Positions 8,614-16,516 of a stretch of 64,000 nucleotides of DNA are shown piece by piece. Origin of the DNA: Ruminococcus sp. (GTDB lineage Bacteria > Bacillota > Clostridia > Oscillospirales > Ruminococcaceae). The DNA is taken from contig JAFXNC010000008.1 in NCBI GenBank assembly GCA_017529875.1, positions 1-64,000 on the forward strand, read 5' to 3'. Numbering within the stretch: position 1 is the stretch's first letter; each line of letters starts with the position of its first letter. A program made the position numbers and the translations under genes. The notes beneath the pieces were generated by a model, which did not search any database, was not told the origin of the DNA, and saw only the letters and a program-made list of their open reading frames with translations.

Positions 8614-9492
8614 TTATGCCCAGCGGCGTTTTTCAAGCACCCTGACCGTCAGGAACAGGAATACCACAGCTGCGCTGATGAAGAACAGCGCGTTTGAAAG
8701 ATCGAACAGTCCGTATGTGAAGCCCACATACCTCTCCCAAAAGGAGAGCTTGCTGAGAATGGTGGGGATGAGCTCGCCCTTTGCTGCGAACAGTCCCAGT
8801 ATCAGCATGGCGATGAAGCCGCCGATAAGCACTCCTGCCTTCTTGCCCAGCAGGAAGAACAGTATCGTTACCACCAGTATCACAACCGCCTCGGTGATGA
8901 CCGTGCGCCATACAGCGCCCAGGTCGGGCATGAGCTTTTCGATGAAATCGGAGGGGACGACGTCGCCGATAGTGGTGAGCATATACAGCGCGATCAGAGC
9001 GATAAAGCTGATGACCGCAGACACCACCTGGTTCTCAGTCAGCGACGAGCAGAATATACCCACGGCGATAAATGCCGCGCCCACCAGCAGGAGACCTGCG
9101 AAGTTTCCGATAATGGTCATCCAGTCGGGGGTGGCGAATGCGGAGATGACCACCGCATAGACCAGAGTGATCGCTATACCCATAAGGTAGATCAGGAAGG
9201 CCGCCAGGAACTTGCCCGCGACTATCCCGCCAAGGCCGACGGGGGCGGTCAGCAGGCACTGATCGGTCTTGTTTTTCTTTTCCTCGGACATGGTCCTCAT
9301 GGTGAGTATGGGTATAAGGACTATGAGGATTATCATGAGCTGCTGGAACATCCCGTCCATTTTGGTGGTGCCGTAGTGGAGGGAGTTGCTGGTGAAGCTG
9401 AATGCCGAGAAAGCGTAAAACGCCGCCAGGAAGATATATCCAATGGGGGAAGTGAAGTACGAGAGGGTCTCGCGTCTGAATATTGCGCCCAT
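8614..9492 (-). CDS. ABC-2 type permease, GldF-like
   Basis: The 292-residue integral membrane protein starts MGAIFRRETLSYFTSPIGYI, the typical opening of GldF/ABC-2 permeases, and shows about six hydrophobic segments, including IILIVLIPILTMRTMSEEKK with the conserved MRTMSEE stretch. It should form the channel half of the transporter whose ATPase is encoded just upstream. Its ATG shares one base with the TAA of the ATPase gene, so the two are translationally coupled. Confidence 0.88.
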   Translation of the reverse strand: MGAIFRRETLSYFTSPIGYIFLAAFYAFSAFSFTSNSLHYGTTKMDGMFQQLMIILIVLIPILTMRTMSEEKKNKTDQCLLTAPVGLGGIVAGKFLAAFLIYLMGIAITLVYAVVISAFATPDWMTIIGNFAGLLLVGAAFIAVGIFCSSLTENQVVSAVISFIALIALYMLTTIGDVVPSDFIEKLMPDLGAVWRTVITEAVVILVVTILFFLLGKKAGVLIGGFIAMLILGLFAAKGELIPTILSKLSFWERYVGFTYGLFDLSNALFFISAAVVFLFLTVRVLEKRRWA

Positions 9493-10442
9493 TATTCCTC
9501 ACCTCCGTCAATGCTTTCGCCCATGGTGAGCCGCAGGAAGATATCCTCCAGGGTCAGCTCGCTGGACTTCATTTCAAGGATGATGTAACCGCTCTTTGCG
9601 CAGGCGAGGAACAGCTCTTTTCTGATGTCGGTGCCTTCCTTTGCCTCCACCCGGTATTCAAATGCATCCTCATGCTTGGCGCCGATGTCTACCTTCTCAA
9701 CGTCCCTGATGCTCTCGATAAGCTTTGTGACCTTGTTCTGCTCGCCTTCGATGCGGACGGTGAGTCTGTGGTCGGAGGAGAGCTTTTGCGAGAGGTTATC
9801 CTCGGTATCGTCGGCGACGATCTTGCCCTCGTTGATGACCACGATCTTATCGCAGACCGCCTGCACCTCCGAGAGTATATGAGAGGAGAGTATCACCGTA
9901 TGGTTGCGCCCCAGCTTTTTGATAAGCGTCCTGATCTCGATGATCTGCTTGGGGTCGAGGCCGACGGTAGGTTCGTCCAGTATCAGCACGTTGGGGTTGC
10001 CCACCAGAGCCTGTGCCAGACCGACTCTCTGCCGGTAGCCCTTTGAAAGGTTGCGTATCAGCCGTTTGTAGACGTGGTCGATCTTCACCAGGGAGCAGAT
10101 GTCTTTAAGATGCGTGTTGCGGGGGAGCTTGCACTTTTTCAGGTCATATATGAAATTCAGGTACTCCTTCACCGTCATATCCATGTAAAGCGGCGGCAGC
10201 TCCGGGAGATAGCCTATCTTGGACTTGGCCTTGATAGGGTCCTCGAGGATATCTATGCCGTCGATCATTGCCTTGCCTGACGTTGACGAGATATACCCTG
10301 TAAGTATATTCATGGTCGTTGACTTGCCCGCGCCGTTCGGCCCGAGAAAGCCCAGTATCTCTCCGTCCTGAGCCTTGAAGGAGATATTGTCAACAGCCTT
10401 TTTATCTCCGTAGTGCTTGGACAGATTCTGCACTTCAATCAT
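9492..10442 (-). CDS. ABC transporter ATP-binding protein, GldA-like
   Basis: The 316-residue ATPase has Walker A GPNGAGKST near residue 34, the Q-loop region SKIGYLPELPPLY, a variant signature LSKGYRQRVGLAQAL, Walker B VLILDEPTVGLDP and an H-loop VILSSHILSE. The C-terminal 80 residues form the accessory domain seen in GldA/CcmA-type ATPases. It energises the permease at 8614. It is the first gene of the group and has its own strong promoter (10635-10663) and a leader of about 185 nt containing repeat module A. Confidence 0.93.
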   Translation of the reverse strand: MIEVQNLSKHYGDKKAVDNISFKAQDGEILGFLGPNGAGKSTTMNILTGYISSTSGKAMIDGIDILEDPIKAKSKIGYLPELPPLYMDMTVKEYLNFIYDLKKCKLPRNTHLKDICSLVKIDHVYKRLIRNLSKGYRQRVGLAQALVGNPNVLILDEPTVGLDPKQIIEIRTLIKKLGRNHTVILSSHILSEVQAVCDKIVVINEGKIVADDTEDNLSQKLSSDHRLTVRIEGEQNKVTKLIESIRDVEKVDIGAKHEDAFEYRVEAKEGTDIRKELFLACAKSGYIILEMKSSELTLEDIFLRLTMGESIDGGEE

Positions 10443-10555
10443 CTTTTTTACCTCCGGGAATCCTTTTATCGTCGCTTCTCACTCTTGCGACGAGCATTCA
10501 GCTTTATTTAGTTCGTGTGTAATGTTTCTTCGTTCCACCGGTGAGATGGTCCTGC
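10443..10555 (-). repeat. Leader repeat module A, copy 2 (before the GldA-like ATPase gene)
   Basis: On the minus strand it has the block order GAACGAAGAAACATT, GAATGCTCGTCGC, GCGACGATAAAAGGA and CCCGGAGGTAAAAAAG before the ATG at 10442. A perfect 7-bp stem TCGTCGC (10469-10475) / GCGACGA (10487-10493) encloses an 11-nt loop. Here the module is certainly transcribed as the 5' leader, because the promoter at 10635-10663 lies upstream. The GGCGAGC...GCGAGCC block of the other copies is absent. Confidence 0.75.
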
Positions 10556-10634
10556 ACGACCACTCCGCAAGGGAGGATCCAACATCTTTGCTTCTGTGGT
10601 GAGAAGGTTTTGCAGGGGATGAACATAATCCGCT

Positions 10635-10663
10635 ATTATAAGTCTATCACCCGATTGTGTCAA
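10635..10663 (-). promoter_or_regulatory. Sigma-A promoter of the GldA/F/G-like operon
   Basis: On the minus strand, TTGACA (10663-10658) and TATAAT (10640-10635) are separated by exactly 17 bp. Initiation near 10628 would give a 185-nt untranslated leader. The rest of 10443-10701 holds no gene. Confidence 0.85.
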
Positions 10664-10701
10664 TACGGTGACAGACAGGTATTCAATTGTCAAGAAAGTG
10701 C

Positions 10702-11292
10702 TCACGGGTCAAGGAGCTTCATCAGCTCGGGCAGCTTGCTTTCGTCAGTCACCTGCTTCATGATGCCGAGGATGATCTCTTTCACTGTGTGCTCTCCCGG
10801 TTCGCTGTCCGGCTGTGGGAAGTACTGTTCATAGCAGCTGCCGGAAGTAAAGAGTGCTCCGTTTCCGGCATTGAGTCTGTACCCTGCGGGTCCCCAGCAG
10901 CCGCTGCCGCTGTGCCTGCGTACAAGCACTGCCTGCAATATCCGGGGATTATCTATCCAGAGGTCGGATCTCCAAGCCGGGTGGATATTCCCGGAGACAG
11001 GGTCGATGTTGGGCAGCTCAGCCTTCGTACTGAAAACGTCGGCCTTGGCATCCGCCGGCACCGAGACAGTATCTTTGCCCACGAAATACGGCGTAAGATG
11101 CAGCCCCTCAAACTGCCTGAACTCCTCTTTGAGCAAGGCTCTGACAGCCGGCGTGAACTCTATCCTCCACCAGAAAAGAGCCTTCATCTTGCTTTTGTAA
11201 TGACCGGAACCGCTTTTGAGCGCTCCGGGGAATTTTATGCTTTTGATATCTTTTGTGATCTTCGCTTTGGCGCTTTTCAGATCCTTAGCCAT
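10702..11292 (-). CDS. Hypothetical protein downstream of ribF
   Basis: The ATG at 11292 follows AAGGAG by 6-7 nt. The 196-residue product begins with a Lys-rich helix (MAKDLKSAKAKITKDIKSIK) and has no signal peptide or membrane segment. It contains the aromatic block ALFWWRIEF and a region with HPAWRSDLW and GCWGPAGYRLNAGNG. I do not recognise the family. It is the last gene of the nusA-to-ribF run, 20 bp after ribF, so it is likely co-expressed with translation genes; no function is proposed. Confidence 0.7.
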   Translation of the reverse strand: MAKDLKSAKAKITKDIKSIKFPGALKSGSGHYKSKMKALFWWRIEFTPAVRALLKEEFRQFEGLHLTPYFVGKDTVSVPADAKADVFSTKAELPNIDPVSGNIHPAWRSDLWIDNPRILQAVLVRRHSGSGCWGPAGYRLNAGNGALFTSGSCYEQYFPQPDSEPGEHTVKEIILGIMKQVTDESKLPELMKLLDP

Positions 11293-11311
11293 AGTTTCGC
11301 TCCTTCCGGTG

Positions 11312-12223
11312 TCAGCCGTCGATCATCAGTTTCTTGGAGGCCTCCGCAGTATCGAGGCCGATCTGCCGGCGCAGGTCTTCGAGGCTGTCGAACTTTCTCT
11401 CCGGGCGCAGGAACCGCTCTAAGCTCACCTGCACGGTCTTGCCGTAGAGGTCGCCGTTGTAGCCTAAGATGTAGGTTTCCGCCAGGGGAGCCCTGGTCTT
11501 GCCAAGGGTGGGCTTGATGCCGATGTTTGTGACGCCGGTATAACGCTGACCGCCGAACTTTACCCTTGAGCAGTACACTCCGAATCGGGGCATGACTATC
11601 CCCGGCGGGAGCAGCTGATTTATGGTAGGAAAGTCCCACGTCCGGGCAAGCTCCATGCCGTGTATCACCGGCAGCCTGTACCCGAAGCGGTAGCCCAGCA
11701 GCTCGTTGGCGCGGACTATCTCGCCGTTTTGTATATGCTCCTTGATGAGGGTGGAGCTGACCGTTTCGCCTCCCAGGGCGAGCTTGTCGAGAACGACCGT
11801 TTCAAAGCCGTACTCACGGCCCAGCTCGGCGAGCAGCCTTGCGTCACCTGCGGCGGCCTTGCCGAAGCGGAAATCATTCCCGCAGACGGCGTACCTGCAT
11901 CGGAGCTGTCCTGCCACTATCTCCCGGACGAAATCCTCCGGGGAGAGCCCCCTGACTTCATTAAAATCCGGGGAGCAGACGATATCCACCCGCCTCTGCG
12001 AGAGGCGGTAGAGCTTGTCCTCGTCGGAGAGCAGCCTCACGCGGCCCTTGTTGACGACCGTGTCCTGCCGGAAGGTGAACACCGCCGAGCGCAGCTCTCC
12101 GTTGCCGAGGCTCACAGCCCTGTCGATGACTGTCCGGTGCCCTAAGTGTACTCCGTCGAAGACCCCAAGAGCCACAGCCGTATCAAAGCCGAGCTTTTCA
12201 CCGCGAACCTTTATTTCTTCCAT
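11312..12223 (-). CDS. ribF: Bifunctional riboflavin kinase / FAD synthetase RibF
   Basis: RibF phosphorylates riboflavin to FMN and adenylylates FMN to FAD in the cytosol. The N-terminal FAD synthetase domain shows AVALGVFDGVHLGH (nucleotidyltransferase HxGH-type motif) and CGNDFRFGKAAAGD. An EHIQNGEIVRANELLGYRF linker leads to the C-terminal riboflavin kinase domain with the FPTIN motif and VTNIGIKPT. The 303-residue length is normal. It lies 21 bp after truB, the usual truB-ribF order of Firmicutes. Confidence 0.97.
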   Translation of the reverse strand: MEEIKVRGEKLGFDTAVALGVFDGVHLGHRTVIDRAVSLGNGELRSAVFTFRQDTVVNKGRVRLLSDEDKLYRLSQRRVDIVCSPDFNEVRGLSPEDFVREIVAGQLRCRYAVCGNDFRFGKAAAGDARLLAELGREYGFETVVLDKLALGGETVSSTLIKEHIQNGEIVRANELLGYRFGYRLPVIHGMELARTWDFPTINQLLPPGIVMPRFGVYCSRVKFGGQRYTGVTNIGIKPTLGKTRAPLAETYILGYNGDLYGKTVQVSLERFLRPERKFDSLEDLRRQIGLDTAEASKKLMIDG

Positions 12224-12244
12224 TAGCTTTCACCAGTTTTATTA

Positions 12245-13138
12245 TCAGTAGAAATTCCTGACCGCCTTGATAACGCCCTCGGCCTGCACGACCTTTGCCA
12301 GCCCGAGGAACGCGCCGTCGCAGCCGATAACGCAGAACTCCTTATCGAAGCTCTCGTCTATGCCGGCCTGCTCGCACCAAAGCTTGACGCCGTTTTTGTA
12401 CATGGCGGTGCAGTGTTCGTCCAGCGTGATCTTGGTATAGCCCTCAAAGGCGTTTATCAGCGGCATCAGAGCTTTTTCGAGGGGCATTTCAGCCAGCTGC
12501 TCCATAGTAACGCAGTCCTCAAGGGTGAACCCCGCCGCCCTTACCCGGCTCAGGCCGTTCATGGCGGCACCGCAGCCCAGCGCCTGACCCAGGTCGTGTA
12601 TTATCGTCCTGATGTAGGTGCCTTTCGAGCAGGAGATGTAGAGCTTTCCGGTGCCTGCGGCCTCGTCGAAGTCCGTGAGACTGAGCTCGTAGACCGTTAT
12701 TCTGCGGGGCTCCCGCTCGACTTCTTTGCCCTCACGGGCCAGGTCGTAGAGCCGCTTGCCGCCCACCTTCACCGCGGAATACATAGGCGGTATCTGCATT
12801 ATCTCCCCGCGGAAGGCCTTCAATTTATCCTCGACCGTCTCCCGGGGGATGCCCCTGCCGTCGGATTCAGACAGCGTCTTGCCGGACACATCCTGTGTAT
12901 CGGTGGTGATGCCCAGGGTGAAGCCCGCCTCGTAAGCCTTGTCGCTGTCCGGCAGGATATCGCAGGCCTTGGTGGCCTTCCCGACGAACACCGGCAGCAC
13001 GCCTGTCGCCATAGGGTCGAGGGTGCCTGCGTGACCAAGGCGCTTCATATGCAGTATGCCTCTCAGCTTTGCGATAACGTCAAAGGAAGTCCAGCCCTCC
13101 GGTTTGAACACCGGGATGATTCCGCAGGGCTCAGTCAT
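12245..13138 (-). CDS. truB: tRNA pseudouridine(55) synthase TruB
   Basis: TruB makes pseudouridine 55 in the T-loop of tRNAs. The conserved start GIIPVFKPEGWTSFDV and the catalytic segment GHAGTLDPMATGVLP (Asp nucleophile in the middle) are clear, as are KAYEAGFTLGITTDTQD and the GTYIRTIIHDLG motif, followed by a C-terminal PUA-like part. The ATG at 13138 lies inside the end of nrnA (8-bp overlap); a TTG two codons upstream is the alternative start. Length 297 is normal. Confidence 0.97.
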   Translation of the reverse strand: MTEPCGIIPVFKPEGWTSFDVIAKLRGILHMKRLGHAGTLDPMATGVLPVFVGKATKACDILPDSDKAYEAGFTLGITTDTQDVSGKTLSESDGRGIPRETVEDKLKAFRGEIMQIPPMYSAVKVGGKRLYDLAREGKEVEREPRRITVYELSLTDFDEAAGTGKLYISCSKGTYIRTIIHDLGQALGCGAAMNGLSRVRAAGFTLEDCVTMEQLAEMPLEKALMPLINAFEGYTKITLDEHCTAMYKNGVKLWCEQAGIDESFDKEFCVIGCDGAFLGLAKVVQAEGVIKAVRNFY

Positions 13139-14087
13139 TTTCAAGCCCCAGGGCGTTGACCGCCGCCAGCACCTTTGACTTGACCTCGTCGAGGGTGCCG
13201 GTCAGCTCGCAGCCTGCCGCACGGATATGTCCGCCGCCGCCGAACTGCTTGCAGAACGCCGATGCGTCCAGCTTTTCGGTGGTGCGCACCGAGAGCTTGT
13301 AGACGTTCTCATGGCGCTGCTTTATGGTGATGCCAAGATCCACGCCCTCCACAGAGAGGGGTATGGATGCCAGCCCCTCGAACTCTGCGGGCTCGATGCC
13401 GCAGCGTTCCATTATCTCGGTGGTCAGGGCGATCACGGCACATCTTTCGTTGCAGTAGAACTCCATGTTTTTGGTGACGAAATGCTCCGCCGCCAGTCTG
13501 CCCTTGCTCTTGATATCGAACATCATGCGGTTGATTATGGCGAACCCGAAGTCGTAGCCTATGAGCTCCGCCGCCGCCATATGGGCGCCGGGGGTGGTGT
13601 TTTCGTACTTGAAGCAGCCGGTATCGGTGGCGATGCCGGTATAGAGGCAGAGGGCTATCTGAGGGCTTATGGGTCTGCCCAGCTCCTTGAACAGGTCATA
13701 GAGTATGAGGCAGGCTGCCGATGCGCCGCCGTCAACGTAGCTGTATTTGGCATATGACCGGTTGGAGATATGGTGGTCGATGCAGAGATCGACCTTTCCC
13801 TCGGCGGTGTAGTCCCACAGGTTCCTGCCCACCAGGGCGATATCCGCGATATCCACCGCGATGACGCACTTTTCCTCGAACTCCTGGGGCTCATATCCCC
13901 GGTAGAGAAAGCTGTACCTCTCCGGGAAGCCGTCGCTGTTGAGGACGTTGGCCTTCTTGCCCATATCCCGCAGATAGGCGCACAGACCGAAGCCCGCACC
14001 GAGGGTGTCCCCGTCGGGGCTCTTGTGGGTCAGTATAGTATAGTTGTCGTGTTCCTCGAAAAATCTTCCGATCTCAGCAAAATCCAT
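13131..14087 (-). CDS. nrnA: DHH-DHHA1 phosphoesterase, NrnA-like nanoRNase / pAp phosphatase
   Basis: NrnA degrades short oligoribonucleotides and hydrolyses 3',5'-pAp to AMP. The 318-residue protein has the N-terminal metal motifs LTHKSPDGDTLGAGFG, VIAVDIAD and the DHH signature CIDHHISN, a middle GIATDTGCFKYENTT, and a C-terminal DHHA1 domain with the family GGGGHIRAAGC motif. It sits between tatD and truB, and the rbfA-nrnA-truB-ribF order matches many Firmicutes. Its start is 1 bp from the tatD stop. Confidence 0.92.
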   Translation of the reverse strand: MDFAEIGRFFEEHDNYTILTHKSPDGDTLGAGFGLCAYLRDMGKKANVLNSDGFPERYSFLYRGYEPQEFEEKCVIAVDIADIALVGRNLWDYTAEGKVDLCIDHHISNRSYAKYSYVDGGASAACLILYDLFKELGRPISPQIALCLYTGIATDTGCFKYENTTPGAHMAAAELIGYDFGFAIINRMMFDIKSKGRLAAEHFVTKNMEFYCNERCAVIALTTEIMERCGIEPAEFEGLASIPLSVEGVDLGITIKQRHENVYKLSVRTTEKLDASAFCKQFGGGGHIRAAGCELTGTLDEVKSKVLAAVNALGLEND

Positions 14088-14088
14088 A

Positions 14089-14889
14089 TTAAGCTCCCGT
14101 TTGGTCTGTCAACGCACCGATGCCGAAAAAGCGAGCGGTGTTCCTCAGAAGACAAGCTCTCAGCTCGTCAGGGTCGGTATCCATATACTCAGCCAGCGCC
14201 GCCGCCACGTACTTTACGTACTGGGGCAGGTTCACTCTGCCGAGGCCTTTGATGTTCCTTGGTATCAGGTAGGGGGCGTCGGTCTCGGCCATGATGCGGT
14301 CAAGGGGGATGAGCCTTACCGCCTCCCGGAGCGCCTGTGCACGCCTGTCGTCGCAGATCCAGCCTGTGACGCCGATGTAAAAGCCCATGTCGAGATACTT
14401 CTCCAAAACCTCTCTGCCGCCGGTGAAGCAGTGTACCACCGACCTTGCGCAGAGCTCCTTGTGCTCCGAGAACATCGAAACAAGGTCGCCGTGCGCCTCC
14501 CGCTCATGCAAAAACATGGGCAGCCCGGTCTCCTCGGCCAGGGCGATGTGGCGCTCCAAGCATCTGAGCTGGTCGGCCTTCTCCGAGAACATCCTGTCGT
14601 AGTCCAGGCCGCACTCGCCCACCGCGACTACTCTTTCCTCTTTATACAGCTCTCTCAGCCGCGCAAAATCCCGCTCCTGCGCCCTGCCTGCCCCATGGGG
14701 GTGTATGCCCGCCGTGGCGTAGCAGTCGTGGGAGGTCACGAACCTTGCCGCCGCCTCGCTGCTTTTCATATCCGAGCCGGTGATTATCACCTGCACTCCC
14801 GCCTCATGCGCCCCCCGGAGTATCTCCCCGGGGTCTTTGAACTGTGACGAGAACAGGTTCAGCCCGATATCGCAGTACTCAGTCTTCAT
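14089..14889 (-). CDS. TatD family metal-dependent nuclease
   Basis: The start at 14889 (MKTEYCDIGLNLFSS) is chosen because it begins at the family N-terminus; it overlaps the end of rbfA by 11 bp. The 266-residue TIM-barrel enzyme shows AVGECGLDYD, LHEREAH, VVHCFTGG and the metal-binding AETDAPYL. The DIGLNLFSSQF opening is of the TatD subtype rather than the YcfH subtype (which has DTHxHL). TatD proteins are 3'-5' DNA exonucleases linked to repair and quality control. Its insertion between rbfA and nrnA is not standard. Confidence 0.9.
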   Translation of the reverse strand: MKTEYCDIGLNLFSSQFKDPGEILRGAHEAGVQVIITGSDMKSSEAAARFVTSHDCYATAGIHPHGAGRAQERDFARLRELYKEERVVAVGECGLDYDRMFSEKADQLRCLERHIALAEETGLPMFLHEREAHGDLVSMFSEHKELCARSVVHCFTGGREVLEKYLDMGFYIGVTGWICDDRRAQALREAVRLIPLDRIMAETDAPYLIPRNIKGLGRVNLPQYVKYVAAALAEYMDTDPDELRACLLRNTARFFGIGALTDQTGA

Positions 14890-15301
14890 CGTCTTCAAAT
14901 TCGTCGAACTCGTCTTCAAGCTCGTCATCTTCTGCATCCCCGGCGTCCTCAGCATCCTCCGGCACGACCCTTTTAAGGGTCTCGGATATCCTTGCGGAGT
15001 ACTCCGCGGAATCGTCCGCCACGAATTTCAGCTCCGGCGCCTTCCTCAGCTTCAGCACGTTGGAGATCTCCCTTTTGAGATACCCCGAGGCGCTCTCGAA
15101 GCCCTTGACGGCCTGCTTTGCCCTGTCGATGCCCTCAAGGCTGGAAATATACACCTTGCAGAAGCTGCCGTCACCGGCGACCTCGCATCTCACCACTGTG
15201 AGCATCTCGCCGCCGTGTATCCTCGGGTCTTTCAGCTCCCGCATCTTACCCGAGATTATCCTTCTTATATCTTCGGACATACGTCCTGATTTTATACTCA
15301 T
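14879..15301 (-). CDS. rbfA: Ribosome-binding factor A
   Basis: RbfA is a KH-domain assembly factor that binds the 30S subunit near 16S helix 1. The conserved core runs to about residue 112 (RRIISGKMRELKDPRI, KVYISSLEG, LRKAPELKFVAD). The last 25-30 residues are an almost purely acidic extension rich in Asp and Glu, longer than usual for the family. The gene lies downstream of an acetyltransferase gene across a 142-bp gap with two GC-rich hairpins. Confidence 0.95.
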   Translation of the reverse strand: MSIKSGRMSEDIRRIISGKMRELKDPRIHGGEMLTVVRCEVAGDGSFCKVYISSLEGIDRAKQAVKGFESASGYLKREISNVLKLRKAPELKFVADDSAEYSARISETLKRVVPEDAEDAGDAEDDELEDEFDEFEDDED

Positions 15302-15324
15302 GTTATGTTTTAGTCCTTTCTAAA

Positions 15325-15342
15325 AGGGGGGCGGGGCCCCCC
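15325..15342 (-). terminator. GC-rich hairpin with T tract upstream of rbfA
   Basis: On the minus strand a GGGGGG...CCCCCC stem is followed by TTTTAG, just before the rbfA ribosome binding site. It could reduce read-through from the acetyltransferase gene into rbfA. Confidence 0.4.
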
Positions 15343-15359
15343 ATACCCCCCGGCTCGTC

Positions 15360-15429
15360 GGGGCTTTGGGTTTGAGCCTGCGTTCTCTTCGCTCCTACGT
15401 CGCTGCGTTCACTCCGGCTCAAAAGCCCC
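15360..15429. repeat. Imperfect inverted repeat in the acetyltransferase-rbfA gap
   Basis: GGGGCTTT...GAGCC at 15360-15378 pairs with GGCTCAAAAGCCCC at 15416-15429 around a loop that contains TTCGCTCCTACGTCGCTGCG. The loop sequence resembles the GGCTCGCTTCGCTCGCC block of module A at 16517-16602. No reading frame is evident. Confidence 0.5.
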
Positions 15430-15443
15430 TCCTCGCCCGTGAT

Positions 15444-15968
15444 TTAGGTTTGAGCCGCTTGCTTTCTTGCCAATGAATAAACAGAGACCCTGCCGTTATC
15501 GCCGTCCTCATACTCCGTGACGAGCTTACATCCGTAAGCCTGTGCTGTCCTTGCTGAGGGCAGGTTTTCGCTGTTCATATACGAATACAGCACACGGAAG
15601 GGCGTCCTTTCAAATGCCCAGTCCCGCACCGCGCAGGCGGCCTCGGCGGCATAGCCCTGCCGCTGGCAGTCGCTCCTTATGTGGTAGCCTATCTCCGGCC
15701 TGATGACGCCGTCTATCACCTGCATGGTCAGGCCGCAGTCGCCGATGAGCTCACCGGTTTCTTTAAGGCACACCGCCCACAGCCCGAACCCGAGATCGTG
15801 ATACCTCTCGATGTTCCGGCTTATCCAGTCCTTCACCCGCGCCTCGTCAAATACATAGGGGTAATACCGCATGGACTCCCGGTCAGAGAGCACTTTATAC
15901 AGCGCCGGGAAGTCGTCCCCGGTCAGCTCCCGGAGGATGAGCCGCTGTGTCTCGATCATTATATTCAT
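15444..15968 (-). CDS. GNAT family acetyltransferase, RimJ/RimL-like
   Basis: The ATG at 15968 is 8 nt after a GAGG and begins MNIMIETQRLILRELTGDDF, the typical opening of RimJ/RimL-type N-acetyltransferases. The 174-residue protein carries the acetyl-CoA site as IRSDCQRQGYAAEAA, followed by SENLPSARTAQAYGC. The substrate cannot be deduced; ribosomal protein or antibiotic acetylation are possibilities only. It lies between rimP and rbfA, which is not a usual place for such a gene. Confidence 0.85.
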   Translation of the reverse strand: MNIMIETQRLILRELTGDDFPALYKVLSDRESMRYYPYVFDEARVKDWISRNIERYHDLGFGLWAVCLKETGELIGDCGLTMQVIDGVIRPEIGYHIRSDCQRQGYAAEAACAVRDWAFERTPFRVLYSYMNSENLPSARTAQAYGCKLVTEYEDGDNGRVSVYSLARKQAAQT

Positions 15969-15986
15969 GCCTGATCCTCGTAATGT

Positions 15987-16040
15987 CCCGCCGTCACGCA
16001 CAGCTCTGCACTATCTTGCAAAAGGCGGAACTGCGCCGTC
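15987..16040 (-). repeat. Trailer repeat module B, copy 2 (after rimP)
   Basis: On the minus strand it starts GACGGCGCAGTTCCGCCTTT and ends GTGACGGCGGG, like the copy at 6795-6855, with a 7-bp length difference in the middle. It starts 12 nt after the rimP stop. The GGCG/CGCC hairpin plus TTTT suggests a weak terminator. Confidence 0.6.
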
Positions 16041-16051
16041 TGCGCTAAGAC

Positions 16052-16516
16052 TCAGAACTGGTCGTCGTTGAGCTTGACGTAGGCGCAGTCCGAGGTCTTG
16101 AAGGTCAGCCTGTCGGCCTCGTCCTCCGACTGTGCGATGACGAACTCGTTCTTGTCATAGCTGTAAAGTATGCCGATGAACTCCCGCTCGCCGTTGACGG
16201 GTCTGATAGTGCGCACCCGCACCTCGTCGCCGATGCAGACGATGAAATGCTCCGGCAGGCGCAGCTCGCGCCCAAGCCCGGGGCTGCCCACCTCCAGCAC
16301 ATAGCTCTGAGAGATCGGATCTTTCTCGTCCAGCAGGTCGCTTATGGGTTTTGTGGCACGCTCGCAGTCGTCGATGGTGACGCCGCCGTCCTTGTCTATC
16401 AGCACTTTAAGATACCAGGTAGCGCCCTCCTTCTCGAACCTTACGTCCCAGAGGAAAAGCTCCAGCTCATCACAAATGGGCTGCACCATAGCTCTGACTT
16501 TATCCGCCGTATTCAT
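16052..16516 (-). CDS. rimP: Ribosome maturation factor RimP
   Basis: RimP helps 30S assembly. The 154-residue protein has the N-terminal domain with LFLWDVRFEKEGATWYLKVL, the conserved DCERATKPISDLLDE and YVLEVGSPGLGRELR, and a C-terminal SH3-like domain. In most bacteria rimP is directly upstream of nusA; here it is downstream of infB, some 4.6 kb past nusA, in its own pocket of repeats. Its leader contains module A and two tandem 42-bp blocks, each carrying a CGGAGTT that could serve as ribosome binding site. Confidence 0.95.
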   Translation of the reverse strand: MNTADKVRAMVQPICDELELFLWDVRFEKEGATWYLKVLIDKDGGVTIDDCERATKPISDLLDEKDPISQSYVLEVGSPGLGRELRLPEHFIVCIGDEVRVRTIRPVNGEREFIGILYSYDKNEFVIAQSEDEADRLTFKTSDCAYVKLNDDQF

